Shown: positions 24,389 through 34,062, counted from the stretch's first letter. The stretch is DNA of 64,000 nt from Psychrosphaera aestuarii (GCF_017948405.1 NZ_CP072844.1:1116001-1180000); one strand, 5' to 3'. Made by a program: numbers and translations. Notes: a model not told the origin generated them from the letters alone.

Positions 24389-26233
24389 ATGCAAGCAAGT
24401 AAGTCAAAACTATGGGCGTTTAGAATTATTACTCTTTTGCTTCCCTTTTTAATTTTAGGCGCACTTGAACTTACTTTGCGGATCGTGGGTTTTGGACAAT
24501 CCACGCCGTTATTTATTCAAAATCCGCAAGCCCCTGAGTATTTATTGCCAAAGCCGGATGTAGTGAATCGGTACTTTTCAAAGCCAGAAAATGGTCCAAA
24601 TGTCACAATAGAAACTAACTTTTTTTTGAAGCAAAAACCTGAAAACGGCTTAAGAATATTTGTACAGGGTGGCTCCACCGCAGCCGGCTTTCCATATGGA
24701 TTTGGTGCATCAATCGCGGGAATGTTGGATTATCGACTTAAACAAACTTATCCAAACAAAGAAGTTGAAGTGATAAACACCGCTTTGTCGGCCGTTAACA
24801 GCTACACCTTATTAGATTTTGCCGACGAGATTATTGCTCAAGCGCCAGATGCGATTGTGATATATGCAGGTCATAACGAATTTCTAGGCATAATGGGCGT
24901 TGGCTCTACGTATTCAACGTACAATTCTAGAAGTGCGAATTTACTATTTTTAAAGCTGAAAAACCTACGTTTGTTTCAGCTCATGCAATTAGCCTATGAC
25001 AGTATCAAACTGGACACACAAGCCATTGGCGCAACAGAAGAACGTCAATCAAGAACCGTTATGGCAAAAGTGGCGAAACATAAAAATATTGATATTAATC
25101 ATCCACTATTTACAGCAGGAATTGACCAATTTAAGCAAAATATGACTTTGTTATTGGCTAAATATAAAAAAGCAGGTATTCCAGTTTTTTTGAGCACAAT
25201 AGCAAGTAATTTATCCGATCAGCCCCCGTTTGAATCTGATTTATTATCCAAAGAATATCATACGATATTGCAACGTCCGGTAGAGTCCTGGTCGACTATA
25301 GAACAGGCTATTTTAGAACGACAAATCGAAGTTCAAAAAAGTAGTGCTAATGCGTATTTTAAACTTGGAAAAAGATACCAGTATCTAGGTGATCATGCGA
25401 AAGCAAAAGTGGCCTTTGAAAATGCCAGACAGCATGATTTATTAAGGTTTCGCGCGCCGATGGAAATAAATCAAATTATCCGTCAGTTGGCGCTAGATAC
25501 TAATGTCACTTTGGTGGATGCTGAAGCGCAATTATCAGCCGTCGCTAAAAATGGCATCATTGGCCAAGCTTTGATGTTGGAGCATTTACACCCAACAATA
25601 AAAGGCTATTTTGAGATTTCAGATGCCTTTTATAACCAATTGATCGCGTCTGAGTCTTTGCCAAAAGCCCCGAATAAGGTTGCTCGTTTTAACGCTATTC
25701 AAGACTTACCTATTTTTGATGCGGAAGTTTACAAAGGACACGCAATAATAGCGGGTTTAAAGGCTGATTATCCATTTAGTGCAGAGCCTCAAATCTCGGT
25801 GTTACCGCCCGTTAGAAATGAGCAAGAACGACTGGGCCTTAAGCTTCATCAACAAAAAATATCGTGGCTTGATGTTGCACAAAGCTCACTAAAACAAGCT
25901 GAGAAAAAGGGTGATAGTAAAAGCATGGTTAAAGCAGCGAAGCTTATCTCTGATGCAATACCAAATAATCCCGAGTTTGCTTATCAAGCAGGTTCAATGT
26001 TGATTTATACTAAACAAGCGGAGCAATCTTTCCGTTACTTAAAACGTGCGCTGCGTCATAAGCCTAATTATATTAATGCACAACTTGCATTGGCGCATGC
26101 CAGTGCTGAAATTAACGACTACAAGCAGGCAGAGCAGTGGTTATTATCGGTGCAAAAGTTAGAGCCAAATAACAGTGTGGTGAAGCAAAACTTACCGGAG
26201 TTGCGAAAGGCTTTACGTAACCAACAAAACTAA
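24389..26233 (+). CDS. Membrane-anchored SGNH-hydrolase-like protein with TPR tail (paralogue 2)
   Basis: A 614-residue protein whose N-terminal ~370 residues repeat the layout of the gene directly upstream: membrane span (about 12-32), VQGGSTAAGFPYG with candidate Ser96, VIYAGHNEFLGIMG and LMLEHLHPTIKGYFEISDAFY. The tail differs, with a TPR-like stretch around 325-345 and clear TPRs near the C-terminus (AYQAGSMLIYTKQAEQSFRYL, INAQLALAHASAEINDYKQA). The pair is a diverged tandem duplication. The ATG follows the previous stop immediately, with CGGAG as RBS inside the end of the upstream gene. The domain assignment is solid; substrate and reaction are unknown. Confidence 0.78.
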   Translation: MQASKSKLWAFRIITLLLPFLILGALELTLRIVGFGQSTPLFIQNPQAPEYLLPKPDVVNRYFSKPENGPNVTIETNFFLKQKPENGLRIFVQGGSTAAGFPYGFGASIAGMLDYRLKQTYPNKEVEVINTALSAVNSYTLLDFADEIIAQAPDAIVIYAGHNEFLGIMGVGSTYSTYNSRSANLLFLKLKNLRLFQLMQLAYDSIKLDTQAIGATEERQSRTVMAKVAKHKNIDINHPLFTAGIDQFKQNMTLLLAKYKKAGIPVFLSTIASNLSDQPPFESDLLSKEYHTILQRPVESWSTIEQAILERQIEVQKSSANAYFKLGKRYQYLGDHAKAKVAFENARQHDLLRFRAPMEINQIIRQLALDTNVTLVDAEAQLSAVAKNGIIGQALMLEHLHPTIKGYFEISDAFYNQLIASESLPKAPNKVARFNAIQDLPIFDAEVYKGHAIIAGLKADYPFSAEPQISVLPPVRNEQERLGLKLHQQKISWLDVAQSSLKQAEKKGDSKSMVKAAKLISDAIPNNPEFAYQAGSMLIYTKQAEQSFRYLKRALRHKPNYINAQLALAHASAEINDYKQAEQWLLSVQKLEPNNSVVKQNLPELRKALRNQQN

Positions 26234-26284
26234 ATATACATCTTGAATCAACAGAACACGCCATTCATCTCAAAGGCGTTCATT

Positions 26285-26299
26285 TACATACGTATTCAA
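26285..26299 (-). promoter_or_regulatory. LacI-type operator before pullulanase
   Basis: TACATACGTATTCAA is the reverse complement of the LacI-gene operator at 14 of 15 positions. A TATAGT hexamer at 26323-26328 lies about 30 bp from its centre, and pullulanase starts at 26390. Confidence 0.8.
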
Positions 26300-26389
26300 C
26301 AGATACTTGTCACGGTTCTTTTTATAGTAGGGCAATAAAAATACCTATAAATACAATAAAAAATAAGAATCTATCAACAGGAATACACT

Positions 26390-29300
26390 ATGTTAAATAA
26401 GTCATGGTTTAGTCGGACCTTGTTATTATCAGCAATGTCCGTTGCTTTAACCGCCTGTGGTGGCGGTGGCGGAGATGATGGCGTTAAGCCACTTCAGTGC
26501 GCAGCACCAAAAGTATTAAACGAAGCAAAAAACGCCTGTATCACTCCTGAGACCGAAGCGGAAAATACCGCGCCTACTTTTACATCTTCAGCAACACTGA
26601 GTGTAGAAGAGGCAACGGCTAACGGTACGCTTATTTACACAGCGTATGCGACTGACGCCGAAAGCAACACTATTACTTACTCTTTGCTAGACCCGAAGTC
26701 AGCGTTTACTATCAACCCTGCAACAGGTGCTGTTACGGTTGATAATCAAGATAACTTAATAGCAAGTAACTCTGCGGGTTACACCATTACCATTACGGCC
26801 ACAGATAATGGTTCGCCAGCTAAATCGACAGATCTAGTGATTGCGGTTACGATTACCGAGGCCGCCGTTTCTTATCCTCAGCCTGCCGTAAAACCTAGTG
26901 AGTCACAAGGTGTTGTTTATTATTACCGTGCTGACGGCGACTATACTGGCTTTGTTTTGCATGCTTGGAATAACGAGACGTGTAATGCTTATGCGCAATT
27001 TGAAGATCCTGGTGCATCAACTGGCACCGGAACTGAATGGACTGCAGGATTGGCGCCGACAGATACCGATGAGAACTATGGTGTTTACTGGCTGTTTGAT
27101 ACTAAAGACCAAGCCTCTTGCGCTAATTTTATTGTTCATAAAGGGGACTTGAAAGACCCAGACTCAGATCAGCAGCTGTCTCTAAACGGTGATAGATGGG
27201 TATTTGTAGTTTCCGATGTGGGTGTATTTACTGATCCTGCAGATGTTAGTTTAGTACCGCCGTTTCAAATTAAAGATGCGTCAGCACACTGGCTAAACAA
27301 GAATACTATTGTTTGGAATGGAACCAGCGATAATGCAAAGTTATTGTGGTCATTAAATGGTGATTTGGACGATAACTTCACAACAGACAATAGTTTAGAG
27401 TTAACTAAAGTTGAATTTCCTAATTCATTAAAAGAAGTAGCCCCACACTTAGTGAGCTGGCAAGCGTATCAGTTTGAAGCAACAGCTGCACAACAAGAAC
27501 AGCTAGTTAAGAGTCAGTTAGTACTAACATCACTCGATGGTAACGGTGAACCAGAAACAGCAACATACGTTCAAAAAGCAAAAGCCTTTGACGATATATA
27601 CACAAGTGATGCAAACGATGCAGACGAGCAACGTTTAGGACTGTTTTATAACACCAATGGCAATATAGAACTAGATGCTTGGGCGCCAAGTGCTCAGAGT
27701 TTGCAATTAAAAGTGTTTAACGCGGCTAAAGAGTTAGTCGCAACTCATGACATGATAGAAAATAAAGCGACGGGTGTGTGGCATTTTGAAACCGACAGCT
27801 CGATGAACTACGACCGCTTATATTATCGATTTGCTATTCAGGTATATCATCCGTTAACTAAAAAAGTAGAAGACCTGTGGGTGACTGATCCTTATTCAGT
27901 TAACACTTCGACTAATGGACGTTATTCTCAATTTGTAAATATGACAGACGCCGATTTGTATCCTGCTGGTTGGCAAGGTCATGCAGTCCCTACCATTGAG
28001 CAACCGGAGCAGGCTGTGCTGTTAGAAGCACATATTCGCGACTTTAGTATTCGTGATGAAAATACGTCTGTAAGTAATCGTGGTAAATACAATGCATTTA
28101 CTGAAACCGGGTCAGGTGCAATGACTTACCTGAGCGAAATGAGTAACGCTGGTGTCACCCATTTCCATATGTTGCCAGCGAACGATATCGCCACAATAGA
28201 AGAGGATGTTTCTAAACGAATTGATTTACAAAATACAGTTGGCGAATTATGTGCAAGAAATAGTGCAGCGCCAGTGTGTGGAGTGGAATCAAATTCCGAT
28301 ACCTTATTATCTGTTCTAGAGAGTTATTCTGCAGACACAGACGACGCAAAGAAACTGGTAGAAAGCTTCCGTGGTTTTGATGGATTTAACTGGGGCTATG
28401 ATCCTCATCATTTTAATACAGTGGAAGGCAGTTATGCGTCTACTCCAGAGGGCGTAGCTCGTATAAAAGAATTTCGTGGCATGGTATTGGCGCTTCATGA
28501 AACTGGTTTAAGAGTAATTTTAGATGTTGTTTATAACCATACCAGCGCATCGGGTATTTATGACAATTCGGTATTTGATAAATTAGTTCCAGGGTATTAT
28601 CACAGATATAACGAAGTGACTGGCATTATAGAGAACTCCACATGTTGCGATAACGTAGCCACCGAACACAAAATGATGAGTAAGTTTGTGGTTGATTCGC
28701 TTGTACATTGGGCACAACATTACGGTATGGATGGCTTTCGTTTTGATGTGATGGGACACTTGCCCGCTCAGTTACTTTTAGACGGCCGTGCCGCAGTTGC
28801 TGCTATTGACGCCGATACTTACTTTTATGGGGAAGGTTGGAATCTAGGTGAAGTAGCGAACGACCGCCTATTTAAACAAGCAACTCAATATAATCTAGCC
28901 GACACACAAATTGGTACTTTTAACGATCGTCCTCGAGACTCTATTCGAGAGCAAGCGTTATCAATTACATCACCAGACTTAAATAAATCGGATCATATTC
29001 GTTTAGGTTTAGCCGGCACCTTACAAAACTTCGAACTGGAAGATAAATCAGGGGTGGTTAAAAAAGGCATTAATTTTGATAAGTCATCTTATGGTTTAGA
29101 CCCTGCTGATATCATCAATTATGTATCAAAGCATGATAACGAAACGTTATATGATTATTTACAATATAACTTTGACGATAGCACTACTGCAGCAACGAGA
29201 GCTCGTGTGCACATGTTATCTGCTGCGATTCCATTAATGAGCCAAGGTATTCCATTTTTCCAATTGGGCGTTGATAAAATTCGTTCAAAATCAATGGATC

Positions 29301-30622
29301 GAAATACCTATGATGCAGGTGATTGGTTTAACTACGTCGACTATACAAACAATTCAAACAACTGGAATGTTGGTTTACCAATTGAACGCGACGGTCAGTA
29401 CAATGTTGCCTTAAGCTCAAATCCAAATGCACAAGTAGCAATGACTGATATTCAGCAGTCAAGCGCGGTATTCAAAGAGTTTTTGAAAATTCGCACTGGC
29501 AGTCCGTTATTTAGCTTAACAACAGAGCAAGATGTCATTAACCGCGTTGGTTTTCATAATACGGGTAGCACACAAACGGCTGGCGTTATTGTAATGAGCA
29601 TTGATGATGGTATTGGTCTTACCGATTTAGATAGTAATTTTGATGCGATCGTTGTGGTAATTAACGGTACGGCTGTAACTCAAGATTTAGACGTTAAGTC
29701 GGCGAGTGGTTTTGTTTTACATGATGAACAGTTAGCTTCAGCCGATTTGATAGTAAAAACCGCGAGCTTTAGCGAAGATGCCACTAATGGCACATTCACG
29801 GTACCTGGCCATACGGTTGCGGTGTTTGTTAAACCACAAACCGGCGCGCAAGGTGAAGGGTTAGCAACGGATCCGGATCGAGTCGCGTCGCCGTATAATG
29901 AGACTGTGATTGGGATTGAAGGCTTAAACGAGATTGAATTTACCGCATTAGAATATGACCAACGAGGGACATACTCAGGCTCAGTAACACTGGAGCCTGG
30001 CACCTACGAGTTTAACCTTGGTGATGCCACATTAAGCATAGAGAACATTGCTTTTGCAGATGTAAGCATAGGCGCCAATTCAGAAACTATTGTGGCTGGT
30101 AATACCGATAGTTTTGCTGTCACGGTTACTCAGTCTGGTGCTTATTCTGTGTCATTAAACGTTGAGTCGAGTACGCCTGTTCTGTCTATTGAGTTTGATA
30201 ATGCATGTGCATTGCAAAATGCGGAAACACAAGGCCCGTTTGACGTTGCGGGCGATGGCTACCTTTATGTTAAAGGCGATCACTCTGCTTGGAACGCGGT
30301 TAGTGACTACCAGTTAAAGTATAAGGGCAATAATGTGTATCAAGCGGTGGCAAATTTTGATGGCGCAATGGCCTTCAAACTGGCCTCTAGCGACGGTAAT
30401 TGGAGTACTCAGCTTTGGGTACAAAATAACGATGGTAGCATTAACACGAGCAATTTAGTTGTTGGGACGAGCTATGACGTCGCTTATGGCAATGCTGGAA
30501 CTGATAACAACAGTACCACTTTGGCTGCTGGAGTTTACAGTTTCAAACTCACGCTAAATGAGTCGAATCCGACGCAAGGACAAGGCGTTGGAACATTGCT
30601 AATTGAGCAATGCAGTAACTAA
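26390..30622 (+). CDS. pulA: Lipoprotein pullulanase-type alpha-1,6-glucosidase (GH13)
   Basis: A 1410-residue surface lipoprotein (lipobox LTAC, Cys23, then a Gly-rich spacer) that should hydrolyse alpha-1,6 branches of pullulan, starch or glycogen. Domains in order: a cadherin-like repeat (about 60-155), PUD/CBM41 (about 175-275; VVYYYRADGDY, VLHAWNN), pullulanase N2 and CBM48 regions (about 290-540), and the GH13 barrel (about 545-1150). The barrel has regions I DVVYNH (D712), II FRFDVMGH (nucleophile D786), III YFYGEGWN (acid/base E815) and IV SKHDNE (D916). A C-terminal beta domain follows, and then a module (about 1285-1410, YLYVKGDHSAWN) resembling those of the starch-binding lipoprotein. 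All catalytic residues are present. A LacI-type operator lies upstream and a terminator follows. Confidence 0.92.
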   Translation: MLNKSWFSRTLLLSAMSVALTACGGGGGDDGVKPLQCAAPKVLNEAKNACITPETEAENTAPTFTSSATLSVEEATANGTLIYTAYATDAESNTITYSLLDPKSAFTINPATGAVTVDNQDNLIASNSAGYTITITATDNGSPAKSTDLVIAVTITEAAVSYPQPAVKPSESQGVVYYYRADGDYTGFVLHAWNNETCNAYAQFEDPGASTGTGTEWTAGLAPTDTDENYGVYWLFDTKDQASCANFIVHKGDLKDPDSDQQLSLNGDRWVFVVSDVGVFTDPADVSLVPPFQIKDASAHWLNKNTIVWNGTSDNAKLLWSLNGDLDDNFTTDNSLELTKVEFPNSLKEVAPHLVSWQAYQFEATAAQQEQLVKSQLVLTSLDGNGEPETATYVQKAKAFDDIYTSDANDADEQRLGLFYNTNGNIELDAWAPSAQSLQLKVFNAAKELVATHDMIENKATGVWHFETDSSMNYDRLYYRFAIQVYHPLTKKVEDLWVTDPYSVNTSTNGRYSQFVNMTDADLYPAGWQGHAVPTIEQPEQAVLLEAHIRDFSIRDENTSVSNRGKYNAFTETGSGAMTYLSEMSNAGVTHFHMLPANDIATIEEDVSKRIDLQNTVGELCARNSAAPVCGVESNSDTLLSVLESYSADTDDAKKLVESFRGFDGFNWGYDPHHFNTVEGSYASTPEGVARIKEFRGMVLALHETGLRVILDVVYNHTSASGIYDNSVFDKLVPGYYHRYNEVTGIIENSTCCDNVATEHKMMSKFVVDSLVHWAQHYGMDGFRFDVMGHLPAQLLLDGRAAVAAIDADTYFYGEGWNLGEVANDRLFKQATQYNLADTQIGTFNDRPRDSIREQALSITSPDLNKSDHIRLGLAGTLQNFELEDKSGVVKKGINFDKSSYGLDPADIINYVSKHDNETLYDYLQYNFDDSTTAATRARVHMLSAAIPLMSQGIPFFQLGVDKIRSKSMDRNTYDAGDWFNYVDYTNNSNNWNVGLPIERDGQYNVALSSNPNAQVAMTDIQQSSAVFKEFLKIRTGSPLFSLTTEQDVINRVGFHNTGSTQTAGVIVMSIDDGIGLTDLDSNFDAIVVVINGTAVTQDLDVKSASGFVLHDEQLASADLIVKTASFSEDATNGTFTVPGHTVAVFVKPQTGAQGEGLATDPDRVASPYNETVIGIEGLNEIEFTALEYDQRGTYSGSVTLEPGTYEFNLGDATLSIENIAFADVSIGANSETIVAGNTDSFAVTVTQSGAYSVSLNVESSTPVLSIEFDNACALQNAETQGPFDVAGDGYLYVKGDHSAWNAVSDYQLKYKGNNVYQAVANFDGAMAFKLASSDGNWSTQLWVQNNDGSINTSNLVVGTSYDVAYGNAGTDNNSTTLAAGVYSFKLTLNESNPTQGQGVGTLLIEQCSN

Positions 30623-30650
30623 CAGGTTGACGTTTAAACAAGTCATTTAT

Positions 30651-30673
30651 AAAGCGGCTATTTAGCCGCTTTT
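30651..30673 (+). terminator. Rho-independent terminator after pullulanase
   Basis: AAAGCGGCTA pairs with TAGCCGCTTT around a minimal TT loop, followed by TGTTAG. Strong stem, short T run. Confidence 0.75.
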
Positions 30674-30750
30674 GTTAGCGCTCGCACTTATTAATTCGCT
30701 GGGGTAATATCTAGCTTATATTTAAATGAAGATTAGTAATAAGTAGTAAT

Positions 30751-31467
30751 ATGACTGACAATTCGACATCACAGCAACGTCCTGCCAAGCCAAAAAACAA
30801 CACGTTTTTGGAGCTTATTTTTAATATTATTATACCCTCACTGATCCTGATGAAGTTATCAGGTGAAGAGTACTTAGGGATAGTTCCTGGTTTATTAGTG
30901 GCGCTTGCATTTCCCGTTGTTTACGGCATTTATGACTTTGTTACTACCCGAACGTTTAACTTTATATCGTTGCTTGGTTTTTTAAGCACGTTATTGACGG
31001 GAGGCATCGGTTTATTTGAATTAGACGCTGAATGGCTCGCGATAAAAGAAGCGGCGATTCCTGCCATTATAGGTTTGGTTGTTTTAGTTTCGGGCTTTAG
31101 TGGTAAGCCGCTATTGGCGAAACTGATGTTAAACCCAACGTTATTTAATCTAAACGTTATATATGACGCCTTGGCAGAGAAGAATAATACCTCGGTTTTT
31201 AAGGCAAAAATCAATCGCGCTAATCACTTGTTAGCTTCTACTTTTGTATTTTCAGCATCGGCAAATTACATACTCGCTAAAATTATAGTGACGAGTAACG
31301 CCGGTACGGTAGAGTTTAATGAGCAGTTAGGCGAAATGACATTAATTAGTTATCCAGTTATTGCAATACCATCATTGATTATGTTGATAGGTATCATGGT
31401 TTACGTTGTAAAAACGATTACCCGCTTAACTGGATTGAAGTTCGAACAAGTATTACAACAAGAGTAG
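30751..31467 (+). CDS. VC0807-like integral membrane protein
   Basis: A 238-residue protein with about six hydrophobic segments (for example LIFNIIIPSLILMKL, GLLVALAFPVVYGIY, FISLLGFLSTLLTGGIGLF, AIPAIIGLVVLVSGFSG and a C-terminal IAIPSLIMLIGIMVYVV). The pattern LSGEEYLGIVPGLLVALAFPVVYGIYD and the later ANHLLASTFVFSASANYILAKIIV resemble the VC0807/septation-protein-A-like family. No enzymatic motif is seen. It lies between the pullulanase and alpha-glucosidase genes, downstream of a terminator, and may share a transcript with the GH31 gene 52 bp downstream. A link to sugar uptake is only positional. Confidence 0.6.
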   Translation: MTDNSTSQQRPAKPKNNTFLELIFNIIIPSLILMKLSGEEYLGIVPGLLVALAFPVVYGIYDFVTTRTFNFISLLGFLSTLLTGGIGLFELDAEWLAIKEAAIPAIIGLVVLVSGFSGKPLLAKLMLNPTLFNLNVIYDALAEKNNTSVFKAKINRANHLLASTFVFSASANYILAKIIVTSNAGTVEFNEQLGEMTLISYPVIAIPSLIMLIGIMVYVVKTITRLTGLKFEQVLQQE

Positions 31468-31491
31468 TTAGTGGCTGCGCCATAATGCTAG

Positions 31492-31506
31492 CGCTAATGT
31501 ATTCAA
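31492..31506 (-). promoter_or_regulatory. Degenerate LacI-type site before the alpha-glucosidase
   Basis: The minus strand reads TTGAATACATTAGCG, 11 of 15 positions of the operator; one half is perfect and the other eroded. It sits only 14 bp before the GH31 start codon. It may be a weak site or coincidence. Confidence 0.3.
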
Positions 31507-31519
31507 AGGGATAGGTAAA

Positions 31520-33997
31520 ATGAGAGCGGGTATTTTTTTTAGTTGGTTAGTTGTTCTGTTGTGTTATTCAAATAACAGTTTCGCAGATTCGTATATTAGC
31601 CATAGCTTAAAAGACCAATCATTATTAGTACAGCATGAGCAAGGTATGTTAGAAATTACCGCCTTGCATGATCTTGCGTTTGAGGTAAGACCATTAGGTA
31701 GTGCGTTAGTGCGCGAGGACTTTCCTAGTTTTGCTAAAGATCCTGAACAGCAATTTCGTCCTGCAATAAAAGTTATCAACAGTAAAACATCACTGACTTT
31801 CGCCACTAAAAAGTTGGCAGTAAAAATTGATAAGGCAACGCTTCAACTGTCATTTATCAAAAATGATCAAATTATTTTGGCCGAAGAGGCCGGTTTTTTT
31901 GCTACACATAGCTTACAAGGTTTTCGATTTAAGTTAGATGAAGATGAAGCTTTAATGGGTACAGGTGAACGCGTCCTAGGTATGAATAGACGTGGACACA
32001 AGTTACCTTTATACAATCGCGCTCATTATGGTTATGAAACCTATTCTGAACAGATGAATTTCAGTATTCCTGCGGTCATGTCTACTAAAAAATACATTAT
32101 TTTATACGACAACCCAGCTAAGGGATTTATTGATCTTGGTAAATCTGAGAAAGATATTTTGCAGTTTGAAGCCGTTGGTGGTCGACAAGCCTATATCTTT
32201 ATCGCTGGTGATACTTATCCAGACCTTATCCATCAATTTGTTAAAGTAACGGGTAAGCAACCGTTACCGCCGCGTTGGGCTTTTGGTAATCATGCATCTA
32301 GGTTTGGCTATCGTACTCAGGAACAAGTTGTTGATACAGTAGAACGGTTCCGCCAAGCACAAATCCCAGTGGACTCCGTTATTTTAGATTTGTATTGGTT
32401 TGGGAAAGATATAAAAGGGCATATGGGCAACTTAGATTGGGACCGAAAGTCTTTTTCTGATCCAGACAAAATGATTTCTGATTTAACTAAACTGAGCGTT
32501 AAAACAACGTTAATTACAGAACCATTTATTTTAACTTCTAGTAACCGTTGGCAAGAAGCTCTAGAGAGTGACATTCTGACCAAAAACATTTCAAATACTG
32601 AAGTAAAGACGTTTGATTTTTATTTTGGTAATACTGGCCTCATAGATGTATTTAATGAACCAGCAGCAATTTGGTTTAAAGATATTTATAAAGATTTAGC
32701 TCACCAAGGCGTCCATGGCGTTTGGGGCGACTTAGGCGAGCCGGAAGTTCATCCATCAGATATGTTACATACGTTATCTGATGCTGGAATTACGGCAACG
32801 AGCGATGAAATACATAACGTATATGGCCATCAGTGGGCTAAATTAGTCCGTGACGCGATGAATGAAGTCGCGCCTAATACTCGTCCGTTTATTTTAATGA
32901 GGGCTGGTTATGCTGGCTCACAGCGTTTTGGGATGATTCCTTGGACTGGAGATGTCGCCAGAACCTGGTCAGGCTTAAAACCACAGCCAGAGCTTACAAT
33001 GCAAATGGGCTTATTAGGAATGGCTTACACACATTCGGATTTAGGTGGGTTTGCTGGTGGTGAGACCTTCGATGCAGAAATGTATACTCGTTGGTTACAA
33101 TATGGTGTGTTTCAACCTATTTACCGTCCTCACGCGCAAGATAATATTGCACCAGAAGTGGTTTTCCATGACAAAGCGACCCAACAAATTGTTGGCAAAT
33201 ATATCAAGCTTAGATATCGCTTATTGCCTTACTTATACTCAATGGCTTATCAAAACTCTATGACCGGAATGCCGTTAATGCGCCCAATGTTTTTTGAAGA
33301 AGTAAGTGCGGAGTTTTTTAACATAACGGACCAATTTATGTGGGGTGACGCTTTTTTAGTTAAAGCGATTACTGACCCGGGAGTAGAGTCAACCAAAGTA
33401 ACTTTACCAAAAGGTCAGTGGACCGACTATTGGACCGACACGGTATATGACGGTGGAACAGTGATAGATTATCCCGTGACACTAGAAAATATACCTGTGT
33501 TTGTTAGAGGCGGTTCAATCATACCTACGGTTAATGATTTAATGACAACAGAGTCATATTCTAGCCAAGCGTTAAACCTCGATGTTTATTATGAGAAAAA
33601 CAAACTATCTACCGTTAACGAAGTTTATGAAGATGATGGTGTGTCGGAGAATGCAATCGCAGCGGGAAAATACGAGAAATTAATTTTTAACGGTGCGGCA
33701 TACCAACAAAATGGTGCTAATCGTTACTCTCTTAGTATGGAACGTCAATTGGGCAGCGCAAAGGCTTATGTTGGTATGCCAGAGGAACGCAATTTATCTA
33801 TTCGAATTCATCACTGGCCAACAACGCCAATAAATATAATGTTTGACGATAGTGAAATAGCATTATTTACTAATTTTAAGGAATTTAAGCTAGCCCAAAG
33901 AGGCGCTTTCTTTGATAAAAAGAATAATATTGTTTTTGTTAAATTTAATTGGAATCATCAACAAGCAAATAAGGTCGCGTCGTTAATGATTAAGTAA
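31520..33997 (+). CDS. GH31 family alpha-glucosidase
   Basis: An exported 825-residue glycoside hydrolase with a signal peptide (about 1-22, ending SFA). It has an N-terminal beta domain, a (beta/alpha)8 barrel with PRWAFGNHASRFGYRTQEQV, the nucleophile region HGVWGDLGEPE (D404), the acid/base region IPWTGDVARTW (D478) and YTHSDLGGF, then beta domains ending in MIK. GH31 enzymes mostly release glucose from alpha-1,4 or alpha-1,6 oligosaccharides; some act as transglucosidases. With the pullulanase upstream, maltodextrin breakdown in the periplasm is the natural assignment. RBS AAAGGG lies 9 bp before the ATG. No full operator precedes it; a degenerate one does. A hairpin follows the gene. Confidence 0.9.
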   Translation: MRAGIFFSWLVVLLCYSNNSFADSYISHSLKDQSLLVQHEQGMLEITALHDLAFEVRPLGSALVREDFPSFAKDPEQQFRPAIKVINSKTSLTFATKKLAVKIDKATLQLSFIKNDQIILAEEAGFFATHSLQGFRFKLDEDEALMGTGERVLGMNRRGHKLPLYNRAHYGYETYSEQMNFSIPAVMSTKKYIILYDNPAKGFIDLGKSEKDILQFEAVGGRQAYIFIAGDTYPDLIHQFVKVTGKQPLPPRWAFGNHASRFGYRTQEQVVDTVERFRQAQIPVDSVILDLYWFGKDIKGHMGNLDWDRKSFSDPDKMISDLTKLSVKTTLITEPFILTSSNRWQEALESDILTKNISNTEVKTFDFYFGNTGLIDVFNEPAAIWFKDIYKDLAHQGVHGVWGDLGEPEVHPSDMLHTLSDAGITATSDEIHNVYGHQWAKLVRDAMNEVAPNTRPFILMRAGYAGSQRFGMIPWTGDVARTWSGLKPQPELTMQMGLLGMAYTHSDLGGFAGGETFDAEMYTRWLQYGVFQPIYRPHAQDNIAPEVVFHDKATQQIVGKYIKLRYRLLPYLYSMAYQNSMTGMPLMRPMFFEEVSAEFFNITDQFMWGDAFLVKAITDPGVESTKVTLPKGQWTDYWTDTVYDGGTVIDYPVTLENIPVFVRGGSIIPTVNDLMTTESYSSQALNLDVYYEKNKLSTVNEVYEDDGVSENAIAAGKYEKLIFNGAAYQQNGANRYSLSMERQLGSAKAYVGMPEERNLSIRIHHWPTTPINIMFDDSEIALFTNFKEFKLAQRGAFFDKKNNIVFVKFNWNHQQANKVASLMIK

Positions 33998-34017
33998 TTC
34001 GGTACTTGCGGCTAGCT

Positions 34018-34062
34018 GAAAAGCAACTATCTTTAATACTAGTTTACGGATAGTCGCTTTTC
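34018..34062 (+). terminator. Long hairpin after the GH31 gene, probable terminator
   Basis: GAAAAGCAACTATC (34018-34031) pairs with GATAGTCGCTTTTC (34049-34062) with one mismatch. The T run is only within the stem, so termination strength is uncertain. Confidence 0.55.
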
